A stretch of DNA of 64,000 bases from Gemmobacter lutimaris. GTDB taxonomy: Bacteria > Pseudomonadota > Alphaproteobacteria > Rhodobacterales > Rhodobacteraceae. Location of the stretch: positions 590,822 through 654,821 of the forward strand of contig NZ_QXXQ01000001.1 in NCBI RefSeq assembly GCF_003570715.1, in the 5' to 3' direction. Shown here in pieces: positions 11,459 to 19,965 of the stretch (its first letter is position 1; every line of letters starts with the position of its first letter). The translations under genes were made by a program, and so were the position numbers. The notes beneath the pieces were generated by a model. That model was given only the letters and a program-made list of their open reading frames with translations. It was not told the origin of the DNA and made no database searches.

Positions 11459-11785
11459 ATGCGACAGCCCCTACAGACCCCGACCACCATCGCCGAAATC
11501 GTGCAATTTCATCTGATTGAAGGCACCCAGCCCGTGCAATTCCTTGCCGCCGCAGAGGGAACCGAGGCGCTGGTGAAAACCCAACCCGGATTCCTCGCCC
11601 GGTATCTGATGCAGGGCGAAGATGGCAGTTGGACGGACCTTGTGTTCTGGTCCGACATCATGGCGGCACAGGCGGCAGCCGCGACCGTGGTGAAAGACCC
11701 GGCTTTCGCCCCGTTCATGGCCCTGATCGACGGCGCCACCGTCAAGATGCGCCATGACCGGGTGATCTGGTCGCTGGCGGATTGA
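11459..11785 (+). CDS. Small protein resembling antibiotic-biosynthesis monooxygenase / dimeric alpha-beta barrel
   Basis: A 108-residue soluble protein with no signal or membrane segment. The pattern of a beta-strand with EIVQFHLIEG, a helix (AAEGTEALVKTQPGF), strands with YLMQGEDGSWTDLVFW and a final helix before strand KMRHDRVIWSL fits the ABM/dimeric alpha-beta barrel fold. No catalytic signature proves a reaction. AGGAG precedes the ATG. A WYL-type regulator starts 33 bases downstream, and the two are probably cotranscribed. Confidence 0.6.
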   Translation: MRQPLQTPTTIAEIVQFHLIEGTQPVQFLAAAEGTEALVKTQPGFLARYLMQGEDGSWTDLVFWSDIMAAQAAAATVVKDPAFAPFMALIDGATVKMRHDRVIWSLAD

Positions 11786-11818
11786 CGCCGGGGCGCCAAG
11801 CCGTCAGCCTGTGCCATC

Positions 11819-12544
11819 ATGCGCCGCACCGACCGCCTTTTCGAGCTTATCCAGATCCTGCGCGACGGGCGGTTGCACCGCGCCTCGGAAATGGCAGAGC
11901 GGCTTGAGGTCTCGGTGCGCACCATCTGGCGCGACATGGCGACGCTGATGGCTTCGGGCCTGCCGGTGGAGGGCGAGCGCGGGGTGGGCTACATCCTGCG
12001 CGCGCCGATCACCCTGCCACCGATGATCCTGACCCCGCCCGAGATGGAGGCGCTGCGGCTGGGGGTGCGGCTGGTGGCGGAAGGTGCCGATCCGGGGCTG
12101 GCGCGCGCGGCGCGCGGGCTGGCGGCCAAGATCGCCGCCGTGGTCCCTGCCCCGGCGACGCCCGAACCCGACGATCTGTTCGTCTATTCCGCCGATGAAA
12201 CCCAGCGCGCCGCGCCGCATCTACCGGTCCTGCGACAGGCTATCCGCGCGCGGCAGCGGCTGGCGATCACCTATATCGACCCGCAGGGCGCCGAGACGCA
12301 CCGTGACATTCGCCCCCTGCAACTGGAATTCTGGGGCCGGGTCTGGACGCTGGCCGCCTTCTGCGAGGCGCGCGGCGATTTCCGCAGCTTCCGCGTGGAC
12401 CGCATCGTCGCCATCACCGAAACGGGCGAGACCTACCCCGATGAACCGGGTCGGCGGCTGGAGGATTACCGCGCCCGCATCGCCGCCGAACTCACGCCCG
12501 CCGATGCGCCGGAAACACGAAACAGCGATCCCGCCGGATCATAA
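11819..12544 (+). CDS. HTH-WYL (YafY-type) transcriptional regulator
   Basis: A 241-residue regulator. The N-terminal winged helix-turn-helix of the DeoR/HTH_11 type covers about residues 1-60 (RLFELIQILRDGRLHRASEMAERLEVSVRTIWRDM). A WYL ligand-binding domain follows from about residue 125, with the ITYIDPQGAETHRDIRPLQLEFWGRVWTLAAFCE region. WYL domains sense nucleotides or other ligands. The immediate upstream gene is the best target candidate. Its 3' end overlaps the convergent ABC-transporter gene by 53 bases. Confidence 0.85.
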   Translation: MRRTDRLFELIQILRDGRLHRASEMAERLEVSVRTIWRDMATLMASGLPVEGERGVGYILRAPITLPPMILTPPEMEALRLGVRLVAEGADPGLARAARGLAAKIAAVVPAPATPEPDDLFVYSADETQRAAPHLPVLRQAIRARQRLAITYIDPQGAETHRDIRPLQLEFWGRVWTLAAFCEARGDFRSFRVDRIVAITETGETYPDEPGRRLEDYRARIAAELTPADAPETRNSDPAGS

Positions 12545-13583
12545 GCCACAGCGCCGTGCCCGGTTTCGGCAGAAACACCCCCGGCACGGCAGCAGTCAGG
12601 GTCGAGCCGTCGTAATCCATCACGAATTCCACAAGGCTCTCGCGCCCCATGAACCGCGCGCGCTGCACCGTGCCGCGTGCGGGCGTGCCGTCCATCGGCG
12701 TCGGGTGCGGGCCGCGCCCGGCGCGGTCGAAGTCGATCTTCAGGTGCTGCGGCCGGATGACGATTTCCACCTCGCCGCCATCAGCATGGCCGGGGGTCAG
12801 GAACTCACCGAACGGGGTCAGGGTCAACGCGCCACGCGATACGCCCCGGATCACGTTGACATCACTGAAGAAAGCCGCCGCCGCCCGATCCGCCGGGCGG
12901 GTATAGACGTTGTAGGGCGATCCCTGCTGCACGATCCGACCGTCGCGCATCAGCGCGATTTCATCGGCCATGCGCATCGCCTCGTCGGGTTCATGCGTCA
13001 CCAGAAGGACAGCCGCGCCCTCTTCCTTCAGCACCGCCAGCGTGGTGTCACGGATGCCGTCACGCAGGCGGTTGTCGAGGCCGGAAAACGGCTCGTCCAT
13101 CAGCATCAGCCGCGGGCGCGGCGCCAGCGCACGGGCCAGCGCGACACGCTGCTGTTCCCCGCCCGACAACTGGTGCGGATGCTTGTCGCCATAGCCTGAG
13201 AGGTTCACCTTCTCCAGCAACTCATCCACCCGGCGCGCACGGGCAGCCCGGTCGCCGGTCAGCCCGAAGGCCACGTTGCGCGCCACGGTCAGATGCGGGA
13301 AGAGCGCGAAATCCTGAAACATCAACCCGATGCCACGCCCTTCCGGTGGCACGCGGGTCACCGTGTCGCAAACCAGACGGCCATCCAGATGGATTGTGCC
13401 GCTGTCCTGCATCTCCACCCCGGCGATGATGCGCAGCGTGGTGGACTTGCCGCAGCCCGAAGGGCCAAGCAGGCAGGTCACCTGCCCCGGCATCACCGAC
13501 AGCGACACGTCATCCACCACCCGGCGGGCACCGAAACTCTTCACGATGTCCCGGATCTCGAGACGGGGAGGCAGGCTTGTCAC
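12492..13583 (-). CDS. ABC transporter ATP-binding protein, FbpC/iron(III)-type
   Basis: About 363 residues. Walker A GPSGCGKST, signature LSGGEQQRVALARAL, Walker B LMLMDEPFSGLD and the H-loop THEPDEA are all present, followed by a C-terminal TOBE-like region. The layout resembles FbpC (ferric iron) or related molybdate/spermidine ATPases. No permease or binding-protein gene lies nearby, so it is an orphan component in this window. I use the GTG at 13583 (MTSLPPRLEIRDI); a TTG at 13649 would add 22 poorly conserved residues. Substrate is inferred only. Confidence 0.82.
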   Translation of the reverse strand: MTSLPPRLEIRDIVKSFGARRVVDDVSLSVMPGQVTCLLGPSGCGKSTTLRIIAGVEMQDSGTIHLDGRLVCDTVTRVPPEGRGIGLMFQDFALFPHLTVARNVAFGLTGDRAARARRVDELLEKVNLSGYGDKHPHQLSGGEQQRVALARALAPRPRLMLMDEPFSGLDNRLRDGIRDTTLAVLKEEGAAVLLVTHEPDEAMRMADEIALMRDGRIVQQGSPYNVYTRPADRAAAAFFSDVNVIRGVSRGALTLTPFGEFLTPGHADGGEVEIVIRPQHLKIDFDRAGRGPHPTPMDGTPARGTVQRARFMGRESLVEFVMDYDGSTLTAAVPGVFLPKPGTALWLMIRRDRCFVFPAHRRA

Positions 13584-13700
13584 GATGGCGTCTTTCAGTC
13601 CGGCAGATTTCTCGACTGAAACGATTGGGTTTCCCCCGTCCCTTAGCAAGCCCCCCCCGCCAAGGCAAGCCCGCCGGGGATTGTCCCGGCGGGGCGCGGC

Positions 13701-14480
13701 TTACAGCGTCGCGTTTGTCGCCCCGCCGTCCAGCAGGATGTTCTGCCCGACGATGAAACCTGCATGCTGCGAGGCAAGGAAGGCGCACATCGCGCCGAAT
13801 TCCGCGCGCGTGCCATAGCGGCGGGCCGGAATCGTCGCCATGCGTTCGGCCCGCGCTTCGTCCCGGCTGATACCACGCGCCTGCATCACGCCACCATCCA
13901 GCGCGGTCGCGCGGTCCGTGTCATGGATGCCCGGCAGCATGTTGTTGATGGTCACACCGAAGGGCGCAACCTGCCGCGAGGTGCCCGCGACATAGCCGGT
14001 CAGCCCGGCGCGGGCCGAATTCGACAGGCCAAGCTGCGGAATGGGCGCCTTCACCGATTGCGAGGTGATGTTGATGACCCGCCCCCAGCGCCGCTCGATC
14101 ATCCCCGGCAGCAAAGCCTTCATCAACGCGATGGGCGCCAGCATGTTGGCATCCAGCGCACGGATGAAATCGTCGCGGCTCCAGTCCGACCACAGGCCGG
14201 GCGGCGGTCCGCCGGCATTGGTGACAAGGATGTCCACATCCCCCGCCGCAGCCAGAACCTCGGCCTGCCCGGCCTCGGTCGTCACATCGGCCGCGACCGT
14301 GGTCACGGGAACGCCATAGCTTTCGCGGATCTCGGCCGCCGCAGCCACCAGCGCCTCGGCGCCACGGGCGTTCATCACCAGTTCCACCCCGGCCGCCGCC
14401 AGCGCCTCGGCGCAGCCGCGCCCCAGCCCCTTGGACGAGGCGCAGACCAGTGCCCTTTTTCCCCGAATGCCCAGATCCAT
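13701..14480 (-). CDS. SDR-family oxidoreductase with atypical catalytic site
   Basis: A 259-residue Rossmann-fold protein of the short-chain dehydrogenase/reductase family. The cofactor loop ASSKGLGRG (residues about 14-22), NAGG and the C-terminal GQNILLDGG are clear. The usual YxxxK pair is not present: after the catalytic-Ser region ITSQSVKAPIP the corresponding stretch reads LSNSARAGLTG, with Ser/Asn and Arg where Tyr and Lys are expected. It may use another mechanism or another substrate class. GGAGGG precedes the ATG. Divergent from the Hint-domain gene. Confidence 0.85.
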   Translation of the reverse strand: MDLGIRGKRALVCASSKGLGRGCAEALAAAGVELVMNARGAEALVAAAAEIRESYGVPVTTVAADVTTEAGQAEVLAAAGDVDILVTNAGGPPPGLWSDWSRDDFIRALDANMLAPIALMKALLPGMIERRWGRVINITSQSVKAPIPQLGLSNSARAGLTGYVAGTSRQVAPFGVTINNMLPGIHDTDRATALDGGVMQARGISRDEARAERMATIPARRYGTRAEFGAMCAFLASQHAGFIVGQNILLDGGATNATL

Positions 14481-14663
14481 CGCGCGCCCTCCGTTATGAT
14501 GCGGGCAGACCGTAGCAAGCAGTCGGGGCGTTGCCAAGGCGGCACCAATCCACCCCTCTTCTGCCCGAATGCTGGCACATTTTGATGGCTTGATGCAGAA
14601 AAGCATTTCGCGGCAGGCGCTTGCCCGCTGCGTCTTTTGCGCAGACCAAGGACAGCACATACC

Positions 14664-15668
14664 ATGACCGACACACCGACCCGCCTTCTGCCCGGACAGG
14701 CCTGCATGGTCTTCCCCGCCGATGCGGTCTATGTCGCGCATGGCGTGAACATGGGCGACGGGCTTGCCCCGCCCGAAGACATCTGCCCCGGCGACGTCTA
14801 TGAACTGGAACCGGGGACTGCGGCGTTGCGATTGGTCGTCGCGCGGTCTGCCGATGCGCAGCAGGTCGCGCAAGGTTCTGACCTCGGGAGCCCCGGCGAT
14901 CCGGTGCGGATCGTGGCGCGCTATACATTGATGGGCGACGATGCCAACCGGGTGGAACTGCTGTTGCTGGCGCTTGGCGGCACGGCGGACGGCCTGTTCG
15001 CGCTGCCGCTGTCGCCGATGGCCGCCGGGCTGGGCTATACGTTGGTCAAGATCGAAGATGCGCCCGAGGATACGCCGCTGGCAGATCTGCTTTGTGTCAG
15101 CTTCGCGCGCGGCACCATGATCACCATGGCCGACGGATCGCAGCGCGCCATCGAGACACTGGCGACAGGCGACCGGGTGCTGACGCGCGATCACGGGCCA
15201 CAGCCGGTGCGCTGGGTCGGCCATGCCACCCTGCGCGCGGTGGGGGCCTTTGCGCCGGTCGTCATCACTGCCGGGGCAATGGGCAATGCGGGCGATCTGA
15301 TCGTCAGCCAGCATCACCGGATGTTCCTTTACCAGCGCCAGCGCCTGCCCGGACTGCCGACCTCGGAACTGCTAGTGCAGGCCAAGCATCTGGTGAACGA
15401 CGAAACCATCTTCCTGCGCGAAGGCGCTTTCGTCGATTTCTTCAGCCTTGTGTTCGAACGGCACGAGATCATCTATGCCGAGGGCGTGCCCGCCGAAAGC
15501 CTGATGGTGACCGAGGCTGTGGTGAACCGCCTGCCGGTCGAACTTTCCGCCGAGGTCAGGGCGCGCTTCCCCGGCCTGAGCCAGAACCAGCATTTCGGGA
15601 CCGAGGCAGGTCGGCAGGAACTGGAGGAGATCGGTCTGGGCCGCCGCGAATCCGCGGGCGGGAAATAG
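14664..15668 (+). CDS. Hint-domain (Hedgehog/intein-like) protein
   Basis: 334 residues. A beta-rich N-terminal half of about 150 residues of unknown fold is followed by a Hint_2-type domain. That domain has LLCVSFARGTMITMADG with the putative nucleophile Cys, AIETLATGDRVLTRDHGPQPVRWVG, and ISQHHRMFLY-like VSQHHRMFLY near the second block. Hint_2 proteins are common in Rhodobacterales, often as parts of secreted proteins, and are thought to self-process. No signal peptide is visible. AAGGA lies 11 bases before the ATG at 14664. Biological role unknown. Confidence 0.8.
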   Translation: MTDTPTRLLPGQACMVFPADAVYVAHGVNMGDGLAPPEDICPGDVYELEPGTAALRLVVARSADAQQVAQGSDLGSPGDPVRIVARYTLMGDDANRVELLLLALGGTADGLFALPLSPMAAGLGYTLVKIEDAPEDTPLADLLCVSFARGTMITMADGSQRAIETLATGDRVLTRDHGPQPVRWVGHATLRAVGAFAPVVITAGAMGNAGDLIVSQHHRMFLYQRQRLPGLPTSELLVQAKHLVNDETIFLREGAFVDFFSLVFERHEIIYAEGVPAESLMVTEAVVNRLPVELSAEVRARFPGLSQNQHFGTEAGRQELEEIGLGRRESAGGK

Positions 15669-15745
15669 GGAACCCGGCACGGCCCCAAGGGCTTGACCCT
15701 GACGCGCCACAGACGATGCTGGCCCCAGAACCGGAGACCCCGCCG

Positions 15746-16168
15746 ATGCGCCTGCTGCTGCCCGCCGCCCTGCTGATCGCCGCGACGCCGCTGGCCGCGC
15801 AGGATCTGCAACCACTAGATCCACTGCCCGAGGCGGTGCTGGCGATCCTGTCACAGGCAGAGGCGCCGGAATTCGTGCTGGGCTGGCAGAGCGATCTGGA
15901 TGGCGACGGCGATGCCGATCTTCTGACACAGGCCGCCTATGCCGAAGGCGGCGGCAATACCGCCGTGCTGCGCCAGATGGTGCTGCGACGAGAGGGCGAA
16001 AGCTGGACCGTCTGGCAGGAGTTCGTGGCGCCAGACGGCATCAAATCCGCCCGGCTGGACACTACCGCCGCAGGCCGCGAACTGGTGCTGACTGTATTCA
16101 GCTACCAGCCCGACGATCCGCATTGCTGCCCCTCGGGCACGTCCGAAATGCGCCTGCCCCTGAAGTGA
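15746..16168 (+). CDS. Secreted protein of unknown function
   Basis: 140 residues with a clear Sec signal peptide (MRLLLPAALLIAATPLAAQ). A DLDGDGDAD segment around residue 56 resembles an EF-hand or FG-GAP calcium loop, and a vicinal Cys pair (HCCPSG) lies near the C-terminus. I do not recognise a named family. GGAG precedes the ATG; an in-frame ATG at 15716 would put ten residues before the signal peptide. Its end is only 15 bases from the end of the convergent phytase-like gene. Confidence 0.75.
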   Translation: MRLLLPAALLIAATPLAAQDLQPLDPLPEAVLAILSQAEAPEFVLGWQSDLDGDGDADLLTQAAYAEGGGNTAVLRQMVLRREGESWTVWQEFVAPDGIKSARLDTTAAGRELVLTVFSYQPDDPHCCPSGTSEMRLPLK

Positions 16169-16183
16169 GGCAGGCGCGACGGC

Positions 16184-17542
16184 TCACTTCGCCGAAAGCA
16201 TCTCGGCCACGTCCAGCAGGATCACTTCGTTGTCCGCCGCCGCATCCAGCTTGCGCCCCGACGAGAACGGCAGGTTGTTGTCATTCGCCACCATGATCTG
16301 CGTATCGTTCACCCGCATCACATCCTCGATGGTGAAGAAGGGGAAGGTGTGCTTGCCGGTCAGATCGCGCGTGGCCTGGGTTTCCTGACGGTTCACGCCC
16401 TCAGGGTCGGCAATGTCCATCAGGTCGATATGGCCGATGCGACGCACGAAGCCCTCGGCATCGACGCTGGCGGTGTCGATCAGCACGATGTTCTTCACCA
16501 GCGCGGGCAGCGGGAAGCAATCGGGCGCCGGATCGCCCGCGCATTTCAGCGAGGGATCACCCTCACCGTTGTCGCGCTCGATCACCAGCGCACGGGTCGC
16601 GTCGATGAAGTTGAAATCGCCAATCGCGGTTGCACCTTCGGCCAGACGGAACTTGAAGCCCTGCCCCGTCCACTTTTCCGCTGCCGTGTCAAAGGCCATA
16701 GCGCGCAGGAAAGCGCCTTCGGGCTGACCTTCCGCCGTCATCACCGGCTTTTCCAGCATGGCCCACAGAAGGGAAGTGCCCGGCTGATGCGCCATCCCCT
16801 CATACCCGCCCGAACGCGGCACGATCCAGTCCTTGCCGACCACCGAGGTGCCCGAATTGGCCGGGTTGTCCACCGATTTGATGACCTCTTCACCCTGCAT
16901 GGTCGGATAGACCGCCAGCACCTTGCCATCAAGCGTGGCGCGGATCAGGAACGGGCCGAATTCCTCACCGATCCAGACCTCGCCATTGATGATCTGGATG
17001 CTTTCGGGGTCGAAATCCGCGCCCGTCAGATAGCGGCTGTCCGAGCCTTCATAGGCAATGCGGAACGGCACCTTGCGGTCAGGATCGTGCAGGAACAGGG
17101 TTTCCTTCACCTCGACCTTGCCGCTGGCGAAATCGGGCAGGATCCGGCTGAAGAACAGCAGCGCGTCGGGGCTGTTCAGCTTCGAGCCGAAGCCGTTATC
17201 GGTCAGCACATAGGTGGTGCCATCCTCGGCCTGCTGCATGGCGAAACCGGAAAAGCCCTGAAGCGGCTGGCCATTGAACGGCAGGTTCAGCCCGGTCGGG
17301 CGCTTGCCATGCATCGCGCCGGTATCGCCCGCCACGCTTTCGGCCATATCATTGCGGGCAGCGCCGGTGAACTTGCCCGACACGCGCGCATCCGCAGGGG
17401 CATCCGCCGGCGGGTCGATCAGCGTCAGGGCGGGCAGCACGGCCTGCCCTTTCAGCACCGCCGGGAAGGTGGTTTCCGACAGGGCCGGGGCGGCGATCAG
17501 CGTGGCGCAAAGCGCGGTGGCGGACAGAAGGCGCGACAGCAT
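16184..17542 (-). CDS. Secreted esterase-like protein of the phytase-like family
   Basis: A 452-residue exported protein with an N-terminal signal peptide ending PALSETT. It shows the repeat pattern of the phytase-like (esterase-like activity of phytase) beta-propeller family: GFSGFAMQQ, YVLTDNGFG, GADFDPESIQI, VWIGEEFGPFLI, GYEGMAHQP, and a C-terminal ANDNNLPFSSGR. The acidic loops that bind calcium in related propellers are present. A periplasmic phosphoesterase function is plausible but not proven. An A/G-rich ribosome site (CAGGAGATTCCC) precedes the ATG. Confidence 0.82.
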   Translation of the reverse strand: MLSRLLSATALCATLIAAPALSETTFPAVLKGQAVLPALTLIDPPADAPADARVSGKFTGAARNDMAESVAGDTGAMHGKRPTGLNLPFNGQPLQGFSGFAMQQAEDGTTYVLTDNGFGSKLNSPDALLFFSRILPDFASGKVEVKETLFLHDPDRKVPFRIAYEGSDSRYLTGADFDPESIQIINGEVWIGEEFGPFLIRATLDGKVLAVYPTMQGEEVIKSVDNPANSGTSVVGKDWIVPRSGGYEGMAHQPGTSLLWAMLEKPVMTAEGQPEGAFLRAMAFDTAAEKWTGQGFKFRLAEGATAIGDFNFIDATRALVIERDNGEGDPSLKCAGDPAPDCFPLPALVKNIVLIDTASVDAEGFVRRIGHIDLMDIADPEGVNRQETQATRDLTGKHTFPFFTIEDVMRVNDTQIMVANDNNLPFSSGRKLDAAADNEVILLDVAEMLSAK

Positions 17543-17688
17543 GGGAATCTCCTGCTTGGGTGTTGCTGCGCCGCTTCTGGCCGTGCCGCATTGCAGGAAG
17601 ATGGCGCACAGACAAAGCTTCGGTGACGGCTGCGTGACGGGCCTTCGCGCCAGTGGACGACCGGCCCGCTTTGAGCTAAAGCGCGGCC

Positions 17689-19287
17689 ATGCTGGACAAT
17701 CGCCCCACCCTCCCGCCCGAAATCGCCCGCCGCCGGACCTTCGCGATCATCGCGCACCCGGATGCGGGGAAAACCACGCTGACCGAAAAGTTCCTGCTGT
17801 TCGGCGGCGCGATCCAGATGGCGGGTCAGGTGCGGGCCAAGGGCGAGGCGCGGCGCACACGGTCGGACTTCATCAAGATGGAACAGGACCGCGGCATCTC
17901 GGTCTCGGCCTCGGCGATGAGCTTTGACTACCGCGAGTTCCGCTTCAATCTGGTCGATACGCCCGGCCATAGCGATTTTTCGGAAGACACCTATCGCACA
18001 CTGACGGCGGTGGATGCGGCGATCATGGTGATCGACGGCGCCAAGGGTGTGGAAAGCCAGACCCGCAAGCTGTTCGAGGTCTGCCGGTTGCGCGACCTGC
18101 CGATCCTGACCTTCTGCAACAAGATGGACCGCGAGGCGCGCGATACGTTCGAGATCATCGACGAGATTCAGGAAAACCTTGCCATCGACGTGGCACCGGC
18201 AAGCTGGCCCATCGGCTCGGGGCGCGAGTTTCTGGGCTGCTACGACATCCTGAACGACCGACTGGAACTGATGGACCGCGCCGACCGCAACCGCGTGGCC
18301 GAAACCATCGAGATCAAGGGGCTGGACGACCCCAAGCTGGCGCAGCACGTTCCGGCGGGAATGCTGGCGCAATTGCGCGAAGAGCTGGAAATGGCGCGCG
18401 AACTCTTGCCCGCCTTCGACCGCAAGGCGTTTCTTGAAGGCCATATGACGCCGATCTGGTTCGGCTCTGCCATCAACTCCTTCGGGGTGAAGGAATTGAT
18501 GGACGGCATCGGGAACTACGGCCCCGAACCGCAGCCGCAGCCCACCGCCAGCCGCAAGGTCGCCCCCGAGGAAAAGCCGGTGACCGGCGTGGTGTTCAAG
18601 GTGCAGGCCAATATGGACCCCAAGCACCGCGACCGCGTGGCCTTCATCCGCCTGGCCTCCGGCCATTTCGAACGGGGCATGAAGCTGCTGCATGTGCGGT
18701 CGAAAAAGCCGATGGCAGTGTCGAACCCGGTGTTGTTCCTCGCTGCCGACCGCGAGTTGGCGGAAGAGGCCTGGGCGGGCGACATCATCGGCATCCCGAA
18801 CCATGGACAGCTTCGCATCGGCGACGCGCTGACCGAGGGCGAGGATCTGCGCTTTACCGGCATCCCGTCGTTCGCGCCGGAACTGCTGCGCGGAGTGCGG
18901 GCCGCCGATCCGATGAAGGCCAAGCATCTGGAAAAGGCGCTGATGCAATTCGCCGAGGAAGGGGCCGCCAAGGTGTTCAAGCCGATGATCGGCTCGGGCT
19001 TCATCGTTGGTGTGGTGGGCGCGCTGCAATTCGACGTGCTGGCCAGCCGGATCGAGCAGGAATATGCGCTGCCCGTGCGGTTTGAAGCGTCGCAATTCAC
19101 CTCTGCCCGGTGGGTGGCAGGGCCGAAGGCTGAAATGGACAAGTTCCTGAATGTGAACAAGGGCCATATCGCCCATGACCACGACGGCGACGTGGTTTAC
19201 CTGACCCGCCTTCAATGGGACATTGATCGCATCCAGCGCGACTATCCCGAGCTGAAGCTGACCGCGACGAAAGAAATGCTGGCGTGA
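17689..19287 (+). CDS. prfC: Peptide chain release factor 3
   Basis: RF3 is the translational GTPase that recycles RF1/RF2 after termination. The 532 residues match the family. G1 AHPDAGKTT, G2 RGISVSASAM, G3 DTPGHSDFSEDTYR and G4 NKMD are intact, and the RF3-specific C-terminal VVGALQFDVLASRIEQEY and HIAHDHDGDVVYLTRLQWD blocks follow. Its stop overlaps the GTG start of the next gene (GTGA), which suggests coupling. Confidence 0.97.
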   Translation: MLDNRPTLPPEIARRRTFAIIAHPDAGKTTLTEKFLLFGGAIQMAGQVRAKGEARRTRSDFIKMEQDRGISVSASAMSFDYREFRFNLVDTPGHSDFSEDTYRTLTAVDAAIMVIDGAKGVESQTRKLFEVCRLRDLPILTFCNKMDREARDTFEIIDEIQENLAIDVAPASWPIGSGREFLGCYDILNDRLELMDRADRNRVAETIEIKGLDDPKLAQHVPAGMLAQLREELEMARELLPAFDRKAFLEGHMTPIWFGSAINSFGVKELMDGIGNYGPEPQPQPTASRKVAPEEKPVTGVVFKVQANMDPKHRDRVAFIRLASGHFERGMKLLHVRSKKPMAVSNPVLFLAADRELAEEAWAGDIIGIPNHGQLRIGDALTEGEDLRFTGIPSFAPELLRGVRAADPMKAKHLEKALMQFAEEGAAKVFKPMIGSGFIVGVVGALQFDVLASRIEQEYALPVRFEASQFTSARWVAGPKAEMDKFLNVNKGHIAHDHDGDVVYLTRLQWDIDRIQRDYPELKLTATKEMLA

Positions 19288-19901
19288 CGCGGCCGAACCG
19301 CGTCTTGCCAACGGGCGAGATTGCGGCGGTGCCGTTTCGCGGCGCATGGATGGGCAATCGCGGGATATTGCATGATGCGGCGGGCCAGCTTGGCCCGGCG
19401 CGCTGGCGGCACAAGAACTGGATCTGCTGCAAGCTGGCATTCAAAGGCCGGAAGCGCCCGCTGATGGCCCCGCGCAGCTATACCGAACTGTTCTTTTACG
19501 ACGAGCCGCAGGCGCTGGCCGCCGGGCACCGGCCCTGCGCCGAATGCCGGCGCGAGGATTACAACCGCTTTCGCGGAATCTGGGAACGGCTGTTCGGCCC
19601 TGCGGATGCGAAGGCCATCGACGAGGTTCTGCACAAGGCGCGGCTGGCCGGACGCCCGGCGCGGCAATGCCGCCATCTTGCTGCCGCGCAAAGCATGCCT
19701 GACGGCGCCATGATCCTGATCGAAGGCCAGCCCGCGCTGATCTGGCAAGGCGCCTTGCATCCGTGGACGCCCGACCTTGGTTATGGACCTGCCTTGCCCC
19801 TGCCCGATGGCCCCGCCACCGTGCTGACCCCTGCCCCGCTGGTTGCCGTGCTGACGGCCGGATACCGCCCCATCCCGCATCACAGCCTGACCGGAGCGTG
19901 A
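19284..19901 (+). CDS. Uncharacterised protein with an Ada-like cysteine motif
   Basis: 205 residues, starting at a GTG inside the prfC stop codon. The central part has WICCKLAFKGR followed by TELFFYDEPQALAAGHRPCAECRREDY. The FF-D-x-x-x-A-x-x-A-G-x-R-P-C-x-x-C arrangement is like the zinc-binding region of Ada, where four Cys bind Zn. Here the first Cys pair is adjacent (CC) and the second is CxxC. The C-terminal third is proline-rich and hydrophobic. I do not know an assigned function; a zinc-binding protein is the best structural guess. Confidence 0.7.
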   Translation: MTRPNRVLPTGEIAAVPFRGAWMGNRGILHDAAGQLGPARWRHKNWICCKLAFKGRKRPLMAPRSYTELFFYDEPQALAAGHRPCAECRREDYNRFRGIWERLFGPADAKAIDEVLHKARLAGRPARQCRHLAAAQSMPDGAMILIEGQPALIWQGALHPWTPDLGYGPALPLPDGPATVLTPAPLVAVLTAGYRPIPHHSLTGA

Positions 19902-19965
19902 CCGGCGCCGCCCTTGCGGCCCCGACCCAATCGCGCCAGACTATCGGCAACCGACAGGAGGTTCC

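Noticed and set aside
17497..19440. 647-codon minus-strand frame opposite prfC
   Set aside because: prfC is complete with all GTPase motifs, and the antisense translation has no domain.
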